A stretch of 64,000 nt of DNA, from contig NZ_FOCL01000002.1 of NCBI RefSeq assembly GCF_900110105.1, positions 1 through 64,000 on the forward strand. Direction: 5' to 3'. The stretch is from Mucilaginibacter gossypiicola. Lineage in GTDB: Bacteria > Bacteroidota > Bacteroidia > Sphingobacteriales > Sphingobacteriaceae. Below are positions 56,165-64,000 of this stretch, in pieces; the first letter of the stretch is position 1; each line of letters opens with the position of its first letter. Below the pieces are notes generated by a model that saw only the letters and a program-made list of their open reading frames with translations, did no database searches and was not told where the DNA came from. Both the position numbers and the translations under genes were made by a program.

Positions 56165-57397
56165 TTAGTTTTCCTCCGTTAAATGAGCTTTGGAGTTTCT
56201 GTTTAACCTGAACAGTACCAGCATTACAACAACCGATAGCAGGATAAACACCAAATAGCTATAACTCAGGTTACGCTCATCCTTAGCCGGGATAGCGGCA
56301 ACAACCACATAAGTAAGCAACGAAAGTATCACATATACCATACCGCCGGTAAGCCCGCCAGACATGGCCGCATTTTTGGGGAACCGGCCTAAACAATAAG
56401 TAAAGTAGTTATTATACGTAAATCCCGCTCCTACGTGTATCACAAAAGCAAATAACACCATCACATAAACATTGCTTACAAAGTTTACGCTAATGATCAT
56501 TAATGTAACCACTAATAGCTGTAGCAAGATATTAACGAACAGCTTACTAAAAAATGGACGGCTGATCAGAGCCCGGCCGATAAAGCCCCCTACCATCCAG
56601 GCCAGGCCCAAAATAAGCGAACAATAACCTGCAACTACCGGCGTAAAATTAAAGTGGTGCTCAACAATAAAAGGCCCTGTCATGTTGTACATGATCACCA
56701 TTGAATAAGCGAAACACAGCATCAGGATACCCAGGCTAAACGTAGTGGTCTTGATCATTTCGGCATACAAACCGGCTATTTTCTTCAAATGAAATTCTGT
56801 GCGGTGACGAATAGTTTCGCCGCTATAAAACACCTCAAGCACAGCTATAACCGAAGCCAATGCTGCCAGGAAATAAAAGTTAGACTGCCAGCCGAACGTG
56901 GTTTGAAAATAACCACCCAAAAACGGTGCAACAATGGGCCCGGCCGACCAGATGATGGTAAACATACTGAGATAATGTTTTAGCCGCTCACCTTCGTAAA
57001 CATCCACAAAATAAGCCCGTTTAGCCACTACTATCATGGCTACTGCTATGCCGTGGATGATCCGCATGGCATAAATAACATAAATATTATGTGTAACGGC
57101 AATAGCCACACTGGCCAAAATAAATACCACCAGTGCGCCAAGGCTAAACTTATACCGGCCGTATGAATCTAAAACGCTTCCCAAAAACAATTGCGATACA
57201 CCATAGCTGATCAGAAACAATGTAAGGGTTAATTGAACCTGGATGCTGCTGATATGCATATCAGCACCCATGCTGGGCAATGAGGGAATATATATGTCGG
57301 TTGCGAAACCCGAAAGCGGCAACAAAGCAAAAGCTAATACTGTTGAAACAGCACGATTTTTAAGTTGCGGCGTTGTTATGGCGGTTGTAGTAAGCAT
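56165..57397 (-). CDS. Bcr/CflA-type multidrug efflux MFS transporter
   Basis: 410 residues from the ATG at 57397; an in-frame TTG at 57415 would add six residues. Twelve membrane helices. The Bcr/CflA N-terminal signature is present: LPLSGFATDIYIPSLPSMG, then QLTLTLFLISYGVSQLFLGSVLDSYGRYKF (MFS motif A region, with D-x-x-G-R). It likely exports drugs or small metabolites by proton antiport. It stands alone on the minus strand. Confidence 0.93.
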   Translation of the reverse strand: MLTTTAITTPQLKNRAVSTVLAFALLPLSGFATDIYIPSLPSMGADMHISSIQVQLTLTLFLISYGVSQLFLGSVLDSYGRYKFSLGALVVFILASVAIAVTHNIYVIYAMRIIHGIAVAMIVVAKRAYFVDVYEGERLKHYLSMFTIIWSAGPIVAPFLGGYFQTTFGWQSNFYFLAALASVIAVLEVFYSGETIRHRTEFHLKKIAGLYAEMIKTTTFSLGILMLCFAYSMVIMYNMTGPFIVEHHFNFTPVVAGYCSLILGLAWMVGGFIGRALISRPFFSKLFVNILLQLLVVTLMIISVNFVSNVYVMVLFAFVIHVGAGFTYNNYFTYCLGRFPKNAAMSGGLTGGMVYVILSLLTYVVVAAIPAKDERNLSYSYLVFILLSVVVMLVLFRLNRNSKAHLTEEN

Positions 57398-57625
57398 TTG
57401 CCGCAAAATTAACAATACCTAAAATGGGGATTGTTGGCTGGAAGTAATAAAGAGCCTGCGAGGGTATCAATCTCAAGGCAACAAAAAATTAATTATTAAT
57501 CGTGCGACTGCTGATTTGCCTTAAATTATTTCAAATCGAGCATATAGTAAATTCCTGCGAGTTAAAAAGTTGTATATTATAAATTAAATTATGCTTAACT
57601 TTATAATACACAGCCTGTTACCGCC

Positions 57626-58453
57626 ATGCCTGCAGAAGCCAATAAAGCTGTATCGCCTTTGAGTTGGGTTATTATAACCGGATTAGGCTTTGTGCTGTTT
57701 GTGGCGGCTGCGGTAATATTGATGATCTTTAGTAATAAAGCGGCAAGTTTGAGTCCCCAGCTTTATTTTTTTCTGTTGATTTTTGCGGCCTTAATTGCAT
57801 CGGGTTTTTTATTTGGGGCATTAAAGGCACATGCAAAATATAGCGGCCAATTACATAATGGAACTTTAGCACTTGGCGGGCCGGCCGTGATCTTTTGCCT
57901 GATCATCTATTTTGGCCTGAAGCTTAAGCCCGAAGCCGATTCATTTGATGCGAAATTCATTGTTTTTGGCGATGAAAGTAAAAATGAACTTGTAAATGGC
58001 GGATTACTTAAGGTACTGTTCAATAAACCCGACTCGGCAAGGATCGAAAACGGCGTAGTAACTTTTAACGAACAGCCCGCAACCTTATTAGGAAAAAGTA
58101 TTACTGTTACTCCCGCCGTTGCTGGTTATTACCGGAAAAGCCAGCAAATAGTTATTCCTGTTGACGGGCGTACGCCTATTGAACTGCATCTTAAAAAAAA
58201 GCCAGATTCATTGATTGTAAGCGGCTTGGTTGTAGATATGCAAGGGCAGCCAGTGCCCGATGTATTGATTGTACTGGCCGACGGGCTTTATAAAACCAAT
58301 GCCGATCAATTAGGCAATTTCAGCCTAACCTTGCCGATAAAAGATGGAACTGAGCTCCCTGTAAGGGTTTATACCGGAAAAAAGCTGCGTTTTAACAGCA
58401 CCCAGATTTTTTCGTCGAAAGTACCGCTTACCCTTCAACTGAATAAGTTATGA
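57626..58453 (+). CDS. Membrane protein with C-terminal carboxypeptidase-regulatory-like domain
   Basis: 275 residues. Three N-terminal hydrophobic helices (about 14-36, 46-66 and 84-101) precede a soluble domain. The last 75 residues resemble a CarboxypepD_reg-like beta-sandwich (SLIVSGLVVDMQGQPVPDVLIVLADGLYKTNADQLGNFSLTL), which in this phylum often sits in the periplasm. It overlaps the next gene by four bases (ATGA), so translation is coupled. No family name could be given to the whole protein. Confidence 0.75.
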   Translation: MPAEANKAVSPLSWVIITGLGFVLFVAAAVILMIFSNKAASLSPQLYFFLLIFAALIASGFLFGALKAHAKYSGQLHNGTLALGGPAVIFCLIIYFGLKLKPEADSFDAKFIVFGDESKNELVNGGLLKVLFNKPDSARIENGVVTFNEQPATLLGKSITVTPAVAGYYRKSQQIVIPVDGRTPIELHLKKKPDSLIVSGLVVDMQGQPVPDVLIVLADGLYKTNADQLGNFSLTLPIKDGTELPVRVYTGKKLRFNSTQIFSSKVPLTLQLNKL

Positions 58454-59412
58454 AAGGGATAATTTGCATCATTGGTTTATGCACAGTCGTATTTAGCGCT
58501 TACGGACAAACTATTGTTTTTAAAGGGGAGCTGTTAAGCAATAATGCTTTAGTTAAAAATTACACCATAACTATCGACGGCAACCCGGCAACAACAAACG
58601 AATCCGGCGTGTTTACCGCAGCCATTAACAGCAATACCACGCAGGTAGAGATTAAAACTTCCGACAAAAGCTATATCGTTTTATACCCACTTGGCGGGCG
58701 GGTGCTTATTCCTAAAAATCCGTCGCTGCTAACGCAGATAGTGTTGGAAAGCTTTCAATCAAGCGGGCAGATCAAGAGCTATATGGCATCATTGTCGCAA
58801 TTAAAAGATGCCGCTAAAAAGGGACAATCTGACACGAAAGCGTTGCAGGGCAAAATTGATTCTATCGCTGCTAATCTTAAAAAGTTGGGTTATTCGAACG
58901 ATGATTTGAGAGCTGCACGGGAAAAACAGGATGGTATAGACGTGTTTTATCCTGAAATCAGCGGGGCCCTGCAAAACTATATCCTCCAGGCACAAAGCTT
59001 AATGATTGCTTTTAAATTTATAGGTGTTTATGCCTTTGTAAATATCAACGCGCTTTCCCAATATGCACAAACCCAAAATGGTTTTAACCAGGCATTTGAA
59101 AAATTATATGTCAACTATCCCACCTACTCAAAAAAAATAGCCGATTACTGGGACGATCCCTTACTTCCCAAAACGTTTGAAGGGATAGCTGATACGCTCA
59201 TCTATGGTATCGGCAAAAATAAGATAGTCCCTTTAAACGACCTCAAAAACCAGATCAACCAATACTTCCAAAATCAAATACCTGAAAAAGATAAAGAAAA
59301 CTTAAAAAAACAGATACAATCACAAATAGAAACACAGGTTCCACCCATTAGTGATCAGCTTATTGGCATGGAACAACGTGTAAAGCAATTCCTGGGCCTG
59401 TTAAAAAATTAA
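58450..59412 (+). CDS. Secreted helical protein with an N-terminal beta-domain, unknown function
   Basis: 320 residues with a signal peptide (KGIICIIGLCTVVFSAYGQ). Residues about 21-100 look like a carboxypeptidase-regulatory-like beta-domain (IVFKGELLSNNALVKNYTIT). A long helical part follows (LSQLKDAAKKGQSDTKALQGKIDSIAANLKKLGYS and QINQYFQNQIPEKDKENLKKQ), with coiled-coil character. The start ATG at 58450 overlaps the upstream stop. It is followed by a small Gly-tract protein 28 bases on. The three genes look like one operon; I do not recognise the function. Confidence 0.75.
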   Translation: MKGIICIIGLCTVVFSAYGQTIVFKGELLSNNALVKNYTITIDGNPATTNESGVFTAAINSNTTQVEIKTSDKSYIVLYPLGGRVLIPKNPSLLTQIVLESFQSSGQIKSYMASLSQLKDAAKKGQSDTKALQGKIDSIAANLKKLGYSNDDLRAAREKQDGIDVFYPEISGALQNYILQAQSLMIAFKFIGVYAFVNINALSQYAQTQNGFNQAFEKLYVNYPTYSKKIADYWDDPLLPKTFEGIADTLIYGIGKNKIVPLNDLKNQINQYFQNQIPEKDKENLKKQIQSQIETQVPPISDQLIGMEQRVKQFLGLLKN

Positions 59413-59440
59413 TAATCATTAATAACTAAAGCATTTAATC

Positions 59441-59824
59441 ATGAAAAAGTTAAATCCCCCTCTCTATGTTATTTTGATCGTTATTATAGCTTTTGGTACC
59501 ACAACCTGTGGTAAAAGTAGTGATGGTGGCGGTGGCGGCGGTGGTGGCGGCGTCATTGTTCTTTTGGGCGATCTGATAGGTTTTTGGCAAACCAGTACCG
59601 ATTCATTTACGTTTGGCAATCAGGATGGCAAGCTTAGCGGCTCCGGTACTGTTGGAGGTAAAACCGGTGATGTCACCAATAGTAAAATCGATAAGTACCA
59701 GTTTTCTTTTGACCTTTTGTTTAACGACAATAGCTCAAAGAGTTATACCGGTACCATAGATGAATCAAAAAAGGTTATAAAGTTAACCACAGGAGGAACA
59801 ACGACCGCTTTCAATAAACAATAG
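59441..59824 (+). CDS. Small Gly-tract lipoprotein-like protein
   Basis: 127 residues. A hydrophobic N-terminus (about 8-19) ends at Cys23 (FGTTTC); the lipobox is imperfect, so lipidation is likely but not certain. Nine consecutive glycines (59525-59551, GGT/GGC codons) form a flexible linker, and the mature part is a beta-rich domain (DLIGFWQTSTDSFTF ... SFDLLFNDNSSKSYTGTIDES) resembling lipocalin-like DUF folds. It ends the three-gene cassette starting at 57626. Confidence 0.7.
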   Translation: MKKLNPPLYVILIVIIAFGTTTCGKSSDGGGGGGGGGVIVLLGDLIGFWQTSTDSFTFGNQDGKLSGSGTVGGKTGDVTNSKIDKYQFSFDLLFNDNSSKSYTGTIDESKKVIKLTTGGTTTAFNKQ

Positions 59825-59879
59825 CAAATTGAGCCACTGTTAGCCAATGACTATAGGTGTTCAGAATACAAAAAATCAT

Positions 59880-59967
59880 GTCATTGCGAGGAGGAACGAC
59901 GAAGCAATCGCATACTATACAGGGCAGCTATGCTTTCTTGCGGTTGCCGCGCTTTGCTCGCAATGAT
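59880..59967. repeat. Palindromic repeat, family 1 copy C
   Basis: Begins GTCATTGCGAGGAGGAACGA and ends GCTCGCAATGAT. It is close to copy B at its left end (one mismatch in 20 bases) and shares GAAGCAATC and ACTATACAG with copies A and B. It lies between convergent genes. The word GTGTTCAGAA at 59857 echoes the terminal arm of the copy B element. Confidence 0.8.
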
Positions 59968-59996
59968 ATGGTTTCCGTTTCTTTTTCAAACAACTT

Positions 59997-62261
59997 TCAT
60001 TTAAAAAAATAAGTGAGATGCAATAAAGCGGCAAACTTTGTCCCCGCCGTAAATGCTATGCCATCAACAGGGGCCTGGTTTTTTAAGCGGGTTATTGTTT
60101 CAAATTGAGTTTCTTTCCACCGCGCATTGAAGAGGTTGTTGATTGTTAAGCCTACTTCATATTTGGGCCTGGTATAATTCAACACCATGTCATTAATAAA
60201 ATACCCTTGAGCAGTCAGACTATAATCGGCATTTGCAGGGCGGTCGCCAAGATACCGGTAGCGTAAGCTTCCATTAAAGCCCTTTTTTAAAATATAGGTT
60301 ATACCACCTGCGCTGCTCCAAACCGGCGCCAATGGAATATAATTTGCTCCGGCCGGATCATCAAGCGAACGCCCGTGTGCGTAATTTAGGTCAACATCAA
60401 AATATAATGACTTGAGCGGTTGGTAACGTGCAGACAAGTCCAAACCAATGCGACGGGTGCGACCGCTAAAATCTACCGAGCCCCCATCGCCGGCGTACAC
60501 ATATTCTTTTTGCAGGTAACTATACCATAAGGCCGCGTTAAACAGCAGGTTTTTGACTGGTTTAAATACTGTACCCAAATCTGCACCATATGCTGCAGGC
60601 AGAGTTTGCAAACCGCCCTCCGCTATCACTACCCGCGTATCGTTGGAATGGAAGCCTTTTCCTGTTAATAAGTAAAACTGGGTTTTATCATTAAGCTGAT
60701 AGTAAAAATTTAGTTTGGGGCTCACAATATTATTGGCGGCGGTATAAATACCAATACCGTGAAGTGTACTGTCGGTAGCCAGTTTATTGTTATAACGGTA
60801 ATAGAACTGATCAAACCTTAATCCTGCACTCATAGTGAACTTTGAGTTGAACTGAAATATCTCATTCAAATAAACTCCCGCACCCAGTTCGGTAATATCA
60901 CCTGATTTGATAGGATTAATAACTGTGGAGTTATTGACAGTGTGCGACAACTCCGAGCCCTTTGTTATATCCAGCCTGGCGTTGATCCCCACTTCTGTTG
61001 TCAGTTTTGCATTTCCAATAAACCCTTCGTGTTTGTAACTACCGTTATAGCCGTACAAATTGCGTGCTTCCCGCTGACGAATTTCGTCGCCATTAACGGT
61101 ATCTGCGAGGTAAAATGTAAAATTGGTGTGCAGGTCAAATTTATAACGCGAATAATAGAGCTGGTTTTTAAGGATATCATGATTAGACAATTGAGTTAAA
61201 AGCTGCGCGTTTACATTGATACGCGACGTGATCCCCCCTTCGTTGGGATCAAGCGCACCGTAAAACCCTATCAAACCATCGCTCACTGCACTTTCCGGAA
61301 TCTGGCCCGAAGCTTTCCATGAGCTTGATAAGGCAGAAGCACTTACCGTTAGCCAATTGTTAATATTTAACCGGCCATGATATTTGGTGAAAAAGTTGAA
61401 GCGTTTAAAATGCTGCGGGTTGTCGAAATAACCGTCGCTGTACCTGTATTCTGAAGCTGCATACCAGGATTGGTTGTTGGCTTTTGCTTTATTGCCGAGC
61501 AAGTTAACCATGCCAAACACACGGTAAGTATCAAACTGCCCACCTTCTATTTTAATCTGATTAGTATTTATCGCATTGGCTGTGTTAAAATTTACATACC
61601 CGGTAACGGCCAGGTCACCTTTCTCCGCATTATACATGCCCTTTTGGTAATCTGTGCTCTCAATGGTTTCGGGGATGATAAAATGACTATCGGCATACCC
61701 CTGTCCATGGGCCTGTGATACCATGTTGATGGGCATACCGTCAACACTCATGTTGATATCGGTACCGTGGTCATTGTCAAATCCTCGCAAAAAGATCTGT
61801 TCGGCTTTACCTCCGCCCTGGTGCTGGCCAATAAACAAGCCCGGAACAATGCGCAGTACTTCCTGCGAATTAGACACACCGCGTAATTTTATATCCGTTT
61901 CGCTGATAGCTTTATTAGGATTGAGGTTGTTTGCCGTGATCACCACATCTGTCAACAAAGTTTGCTTCGGGCTCAGGCTTATCAGTGGAATAAAGCTATC
62001 CCGGGTAAGTTCAATTACTTTTTTTTGATAGCCCACAGCCGTAATGGTAAGGGATAGTACTTTCGGCTCTACATTTCTGTAGGAGAAATGCCCGGTTTCG
62101 CCGGTAACGGTTGTTTGATTTATTGGGTTTAAAATAACGGTAACTCCGTTAATCGGTATACGGGAGGCGCTGTCGATAACAGTTCCTGAAATTGTTTTTT
62201 GTTGTGCATATAGTCCGCTGCTGTTCAATAGTAATATTAATACCAATAATTTAAATTTCAT
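59997..62261 (-). CDS. TonB-dependent receptor with N-terminal carboxypeptidase-like domain
   Basis: 754 residues with a signal peptide (KFKLLVLILLLNSSGLYAQQ). A CarboxypepD_reg-like domain (about 22-105: ISGTVIDSASRIPINGVTVILNP) precedes the plug (about 108-225: LTDVVITANNLN, LRIVPGLFIGQHQGGGKAEQIFLRGFDNDHGTDI). The barrel ends in a C-terminal aromatic residue (LHLTYFFK). No SusD-like gene is next to it. The plug segment with GGGKAEQIFLRGFDNDHGTD is seen in receptors of the metal/siderophore type, but the ligand is not settled. It is divergent from the LytS-type kinase. Confidence 0.93.
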   Translation of the reverse strand: MKFKLLVLILLLNSSGLYAQQKTISGTVIDSASRIPINGVTVILNPINQTTVTGETGHFSYRNVEPKVLSLTITAVGYQKKVIELTRDSFIPLISLSPKQTLLTDVVITANNLNPNKAISETDIKLRGVSNSQEVLRIVPGLFIGQHQGGGKAEQIFLRGFDNDHGTDINMSVDGMPINMVSQAHGQGYADSHFIIPETIESTDYQKGMYNAEKGDLAVTGYVNFNTANAINTNQIKIEGGQFDTYRVFGMVNLLGNKAKANNQSWYAASEYRYSDGYFDNPQHFKRFNFFTKYHGRLNINNWLTVSASALSSSWKASGQIPESAVSDGLIGFYGALDPNEGGITSRINVNAQLLTQLSNHDILKNQLYYSRYKFDLHTNFTFYLADTVNGDEIRQREARNLYGYNGSYKHEGFIGNAKLTTEVGINARLDITKGSELSHTVNNSTVINPIKSGDITELGAGVYLNEIFQFNSKFTMSAGLRFDQFYYRYNNKLATDSTLHGIGIYTAANNIVSPKLNFYYQLNDKTQFYLLTGKGFHSNDTRVVIAEGGLQTLPAAYGADLGTVFKPVKNLLFNAALWYSYLQKEYVYAGDGGSVDFSGRTRRIGLDLSARYQPLKSLYFDVDLNYAHGRSLDDPAGANYIPLAPVWSSAGGITYILKKGFNGSLRYRYLGDRPANADYSLTAQGYFINDMVLNYTRPKYEVGLTINNLFNARWKETQFETITRLKNQAPVDGIAFTAGTKFAALLHLTYFFK

Positions 62262-62562
62262 ATTATCAGGTTACATAATGGCACCCTGCTCACATTTCTG
62301 CCTGGTTGTTGTAAATGCACAGGAACTTCTTAATCCAACATAAACGTAGCAGTAAACCTTGTTTTATGGCCGCAGGCATAGATGAATGGTCTTTTTTTAA
62401 TGATGAAAGGAGTATTGAAGCTTTAAATCAGTGTCTTTTATGCCGATACCGGTTTGGCCAGGATTCGCCTTTCGGGGATTTGTATTGGCATTTCATCTAT
62501 ACATTTAGCCTGATCACCGATTGTTTGTTTTCCTGTAAAAATCGTTTGTGTTACTTTATTGT
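62262..62562. other. Divergent spacer between TonB receptor and LytS gene
   Basis: 301 bases with no supported gene; an overlapping plus-strand open frame (62315-62614) has no protein-like pattern. Both promoters should be here. No riboswitch core was recognised. Confidence 0.45.
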
Positions 62563-63687
62563 ATGTCTCGTATCAAAACCATTTCGGTCATTCTGCATAT
62601 TGCAGGGTGGATAACGCTCATGGCCATTCCGCTGGTCTTTCTGAATAGTGGCAGCGGATTTGGCGATATCATGATCCTGTTGCATAACACCGATTACTGG
62701 TTGTTCGGGCTTACTTTTATGGTTGTTTTTTATAGCAATACCTTTTTTGTTAAATGGCTGCTGCTCAATAAAAGATATGTTGCATATGGCTTTGCTGCAT
62801 TTTTTTTGCTGTTTGGTGTATTTTGTATCCGGCCTTTTGACAGGTTGCTTCATATCAGCGAGCATGAAAACATTGGTCGCCCGGTAATAGCACATCAACC
62901 TGATAACGAAAAACATCCGCCTGGCAAACCACCCGGGCAAAGCCCCGGGCGGTCCTCGTACCGGGATAGGCCCTTAAGCAGATCGCCATTTAAACAGCCC
63001 CTGGATATTACAAGTTTCTTTATCTTCTTTACGCTTTTAGCCTTTAGTGCCGCTACCAAAATCATCAGGAAATGGCTAATTACCGAACAAAGGGCCTCCC
63101 GGGCAGAGGCAGACAAGGCAACCGCCGAGCTCTCTTTTTTGAAAGCACAGATCAACCCGCATTTTTTGTTCAATACAATGAACAATATTTATACCCTTGT
63201 TTTAACAAGAGATGACCATGCAGCCGACAGCGTGTTGCGACTGTCAAAAATTATGCGTTATATTACAGAAGATATAGCTGGGAATTTTGCCCCACTGCAA
63301 CGCGAAATTGATTGTATTACCAGTTATATCGAATTACAGCGTTTACGCACAGGTAACCTTACCATTGTTGACTTTGAAGTAGATGGAGACATTGACCAAA
63401 AGCAAATAGCGCCGCTGTTATTAATGACCTTTATTGAAAACATTTTCAAATACGGCGTTAGTAAACACGAAGCATCGACTATCAGTATTAAATTGAATAT
63501 CAGCGAAGAAAGCTTGCTTTTTTATTGTAAAAACAAGATTTTTAGCTCAAATAGCAAATACGAGGGCACCGGGATAGGCATTAAGAACACCCGCCGCCGT
63601 TTAGAGCATTTATATAACGGCAGGTATTTATTAGATATCAGCGATAATAACCAGGAATATATTGTTCAACTAACTTTACAAAATTAG
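62563..63687 (+). CDS. LytS-type sensor histidine kinase
   Basis: 374 residues from the ATG at 62563; a GTG at 62548 is the alternative. Four membrane helices (about 8-28, 45-65, 73-92, 146-166). The kinase is of the His_kinase (PF06580) class: AQINPHFLFNTMNNIY (His near 199) and an N-box LLLMTFIENIFKYGVSK, with G-x-G-x-G in GTGIGIKNTRRRL. A Pro/Arg-rich stretch (about 110-145, HPPGKPPGQSPGRSSYRDRP) lies between helices 3 and 4. It overlaps nothing and is followed two bases later by its LytTR partner. Confidence 0.93.
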   Translation: MSRIKTISVILHIAGWITLMAIPLVFLNSGSGFGDIMILLHNTDYWLFGLTFMVVFYSNTFFVKWLLLNKRYVAYGFAAFFLLFGVFCIRPFDRLLHISEHENIGRPVIAHQPDNEKHPPGKPPGQSPGRSSYRDRPLSRSPFKQPLDITSFFIFFTLLAFSAATKIIRKWLITEQRASRAEADKATAELSFLKAQINPHFLFNTMNNIYTLVLTRDDHAADSVLRLSKIMRYITEDIAGNFAPLQREIDCITSYIELQRLRTGNLTIVDFEVDGDIDQKQIAPLLLMTFIENIFKYGVSKHEASTISIKLNISEESLLFYCKNKIFSSNSKYEGTGIGIKNTRRRLEHLYNGRYLLDISDNNQEYIVQLTLQN

Positions 63688-63689
63688 TC

Positions 63690-64000
63690 ATGACTTTAAA
63701 ATGTATAGCTATTGATGATGAGCCTTTGGCATTACGGCTCATAGAAGAGTATGTATCACGCTTTCCTGACTTGCAGCTTATCAGAACATTTGAAGACGCA
63801 GTTTCAGCTGCCGAATTCTTGAAAAGCAAACCGGTCGACCTGATTTTTTCGGATATCAATATGCCCGATATTACTGGTATCGACCTGGCAAAATCGTTAA
63901 CGATAAAGCCAATGATCATTTTCACCACTTCCTACCGGAACTATGCTTATGACGGTTTTGAGTTGGAAGCTATAGATTTTATTGAAAAACCAATTGAATT
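63690..64000 (+). CDS. LytTR-family response regulator (3' end outside window)
   Basis: 103 codons of an intact receiver domain are visible from the ATG at 63690: acidic pocket AIDDEP, phosphoacceptor in IFSDINMPDITG, Thr in FTTSYR and Lys in FIEKPIE. The domain layout, with Tyr-Ala in NYAYDGFELEAIDF, is of the LytTR/AlgR type that ends in a DNA-binding LytTR domain, which would lie beyond the window. It starts two bases after the kinase stop, so they form one two-component system. Confidence 0.9.
   Translation, partial: MTLKCIAIDDEPLALRLIEEYVSRFPDLQLIRTFEDAVSAAEFLKSKPVDLIFSDINMPDITGIDLAKSLTIKPMIIFTTSYRNYAYDGFELEAIDFIEKPIE

Noticed and set aside
62262..62562. Riboswitch upstream of the TonB receptor
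   Set aside because: No core motif of cobalamin, TPP or other known riboswitches could be found by eye.
62315..62614. 99-codon plus-strand frame before the LytS gene
   Set aside because: It overlaps the kinase start, has no domain or signal-peptide logic, and sits in the promoter spacer.
1..64000. tRNA, rRNA genes and CRISPR array
   Set aside because: No cloverleaf, rRNA-like conserved block or evenly spaced direct repeats were seen; small inverted repeats are dispersed and unlike CRISPR.

Overview
The window looks like chromosomal DNA of a Bacteroidota member of the Sphingobacteriaceae, most like Mucilaginibacter or Pedobacter (inference from gene content, not a database match). The support is a DUF4295-rpmG-rpmB cluster next to ftsY and rimO, bacillithiol enzyme BshC, two TonB-dependent receptors, a periplasmic-propeller hybrid histidine kinase, DUF1501/DUF1800 and RND/TolC operons, and AT-rich spacers with almost no Shine-Dalgarno sequences. 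No rRNA, tRNA, CRISPR array or prophage was seen. The only recognisable mobile gene is the C-terminal end of an IS110-family transposase at the left edge.

Layout. 1-2293: IS110 remnant and an ABC-F ATPase with a structured leader. 2701-9011: tripartite RND efflux operon (minus strand) and a small membrane protein. 9616-13764: membrane hybrid histidine kinase, thioredoxin-fold protein, acyltransferase. 13936-16061: AhpD-like protein, YCII/DGPF protein and an ECF42-type sigma factor. 16068-20215: helical-repeat protein whose reading frame needs a -1 shift near its start, then an SF2 helicase carrying membrane segments. 20472-28874: GreA, HIT protein, ricin-like lectin, TonB receptor, DUF1501/DUF1800 pair, Spy-like small protein. 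29040-31347: LysR regulator, ferredoxin-NADP reductase, 2Fe-2S ferredoxin. 31610-36772: BshC, RimO, FtsY, DUF4295, L33, L28. 37389-47530: acetyl-CoA synthetase, amino-acid permease, PQQ-type dehydrogenase-cytochrome c, TPR protein, S8 protease, carboxylesterase. 47789-54546: giant propeller hybrid kinase, small protein, outer-membrane barrel, AraC regulator. 54640-57397: zinc alcohol dehydrogenase, Gly/Ala pentapeptide-periodic protein, Bcr/CflA transporter. 57626-59824: a three-gene envelope cassette of unknown function. 59997-64000: second TonB receptor divergent from a LytS/LytTR two-component pair cut by the window end.

The genome is compact and punctuated by palindromic repeats. Five of the eight convergent gene junctions carry a long palindromic element, against one of eight divergent junctions. 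Three copies of one repeat family and two copies of another can be aligned by eye. The most unusual coding signals are the candidate -1 frameshift (slippery AAATTTA followed by a GC hairpin) at 16094-16133, the membrane-spanning helicase beside it, the 13-turn pentapeptide protein at 55810, the ABC-F start codon buried in a leader stem, and an RND pump with a VDQA proton-relay motif and a His-rich cytoplasmic loop.
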